Shown: piece by piece, positions 47,947 to 48,754 of the stretch
Numbering within the stretch: the stretch's first letter is position 1
How the letters are laid out: the number at the start of each line of letters is the position of its first letter
Assembly: GCA_045531205.1 (NCBI GenBank)
Contig: JAZSDN010000096.1
Coordinates: forward strand, 1 to 48,754
Length of the DNA: 48,754 nucleotides
From: JAZNQL01 sp045531205
GTDB lineage: Bacteria; Bacillota; Clostridia; UMGS1883; UMGS1540
Direction of reading: 5' to 3'
The notes under the pieces: generated by a model
Databases searched by the model: none
What the model was told of the DNA's origin: nothing
What the model saw: the letters and a program-made list of their open reading frames with translations, nothing else
Made by a program: the position numbers and the translations under genes

Positions 47947-48754
47947 ATGAGTATAGCTTATGGAATACTCTGCGTCATATCGCTGGCTTTGATTGGTGTG
48001 TGCCTCGCAGTTGATAGAAAAAAAGATATATGTTTATTGCTTTTATTTATATCGGTGTTCGTGAGCAATTTAGGGCATTTCTTGATTTCGGTTGCACCAA
48101 GTCTTTCCTTTGCCCTGAACGGCAATAGGATTGCATATTTAGGTCAGGTTTTTCTGCCACTTCTTATGCTGAAAATGATACTGAATTTATGTAGTCTTAA
48201 TTATAAAAAGTGGCTTCTGCCTACGCTTTCATTTATCAGCATAGCCGTGCTTTTCGTAACACTTACACCTGGATTTTTCCCTTGCTATTATAAAAATGTT
48301 TCAATAGAGGTTGCAGATGGAGTAACAAGGCTTATTCGTGATTACGGTCCTTTGCACTTACTCTACTACATATATCTGCTTTCGTACTTTGCTTTAATGC
48401 TGATTGTAATTATACACTCTGCGGTTAAAAAGAAAATAACATCTACACTCCACACAACCTTCTTATTGTGTGCGGTGCTGTGCAGTATTATAATATGGTT
48501 TGCAGAACAGTTCTTTCCTCGTGGATTTGAATTTTTAACGGTGTCCTATGTGATTTCTGAGCTTTTCATTTTGCTTTTGTACGGAATTTTACAGGAGTAC
48601 GGCATCAGGGGTGAAAACGGAAGCATCATAATCGCAAACACTTCAAAGAAAGCAGAAGAATATCTGTCGGGAGCGATTCAATCTGACGATGATAGCACAG
48701 CACTTTTTAGTGAAAAAGATATTGACTGCATATTAGCATGCGAGAAAATCGTCA
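47947..48754 (+). CDS. Polytopic membrane protein, truncated by the window end
   Basis: At least 269 codons are open from ATG 47947, with GGAGG eight bases upstream, and no stop before the window end. It starts MSIAYGILCVISLALIGVCL and has about seven predicted membrane helices in the first 220 residues. A soluble segment follows (SIIIANTSKKAEEYLSGAIQ and SEKDIDCILACEKIV). This resembles 7TM sensor proteins whose C-terminal part is a kinase or a LuxR-type HTH, but that part is outside the window. Function is therefore unassigned. Confidence 0.75.
   Translation, partial: MSIAYGILCVISLALIGVCLAVDRKKDICLLLLFISVFVSNLGHFLISVAPSLSFALNGNRIAYLGQVFLPLLMLKMILNLCSLNYKKWLLPTLSFISIAVLFVTLTPGFFPCYYKNVSIEVADGVTRLIRDYGPLHLLYYIYLLSYFALMLIVIIHSAVKKKITSTLHTTFLLCAVLCSIIIWFAEQFFPRGFEFLTVSYVISELFILLLYGILQEYGIRGENGSIIIANTSKKAEEYLSGAIQSDDDSTALFSEKDIDCILACEKIV

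Overview
The window is a low-GC, gene-dense chromosome segment from a Firmicutes bacterium, most likely an anaerobic member of the class Clostridia. Supporting signs are a T-box leader on pheST, a GlgC/GlgD pair, ThyX instead of ThyA, a FeoAB system under a DtxR-type repressor, SLH domains, a PcsB/CwlO-type hydrolase beside FtsEX, strong Gram-positive ribosome binding sites and consensus SigA promoters. The genus cannot be fixed from the sequence alone. No CRISPR array, rRNA gene, prophage or replication origin was seen.

Layout. (1) 1-1,490: a GC-rich structured block, an intact IS30-family element and a run of small hairpin repeats. (2) 1,497-19,650, all on the minus strand: a long housekeeping run read from high to low coordinates. 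It starts with tagA-thyX-tmk (teichoic acid type glycosyltransferase and dTMP synthesis), two GNAT-fold genes, a DJ-1 protein, an mltG-trmR-U32 set (cell wall and tRNA U34 modification), proB and a polytopic glycosyltransferase-like protein. A second promoter begins acpP-rnc-radical SAM-tyrS-lnt. A third, T-box controlled unit is pheS-pheT. (3) 19,717-22,043, minus: glgD and glgC. (4) 22,213-27,304, plus: a CdaR/PucR-type regulator, ftsE, ftsX, a coiled-coil M23 hydrolase and an S41 protease, a coherent cell-wall hydrolysis module. (5) 27,322-31,136: a ClpP/TepA-like protease, then a dtxR-like repressor divergent from feoA-feoB and a 51-residue Cys-rich protein, with three matching 16-bp operator-like palindromes. 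(6) 31,231-36,245: a peptide-type binding lipoprotein, a DUF1015 protein, tRNA-Met and tRNA-Glu, and a secreted deacetylase with SLH repeats. (7) 36,548-41,696: a GH36 alpha-galactosidase divergent from an AraC regulator, rpmE, a Sua5/low-molecular-weight phosphatase fusion and a RimI-like acetyltransferase. (8) 42,044-45,146: a sugar-kinase-like phosphotransferase and a Na/Pi cotransporter. (9) 45,195-48,754: an accessory-looking end with a ribbon-helix-helix protein, three small membrane proteins, a noncoding stretch of consecutive hairpins, a decayed SLOG-family gene, an XRE regulator and a truncated membrane protein.

Most coding regions belong to known families. The least explained material is noncoding: the hairpin array at 46,695-46,895, the branched element at 41,767-41,851, the repeat family ending in CCCTACAAT, and the GC-rich block beside the IS30 element. 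The most unusual protein is the fused TsaC/Sua5-phosphatase, whose active site carries the threonine associated with protein-arginine phosphatases. No single locus could be shown to be a new system from sequence alone.
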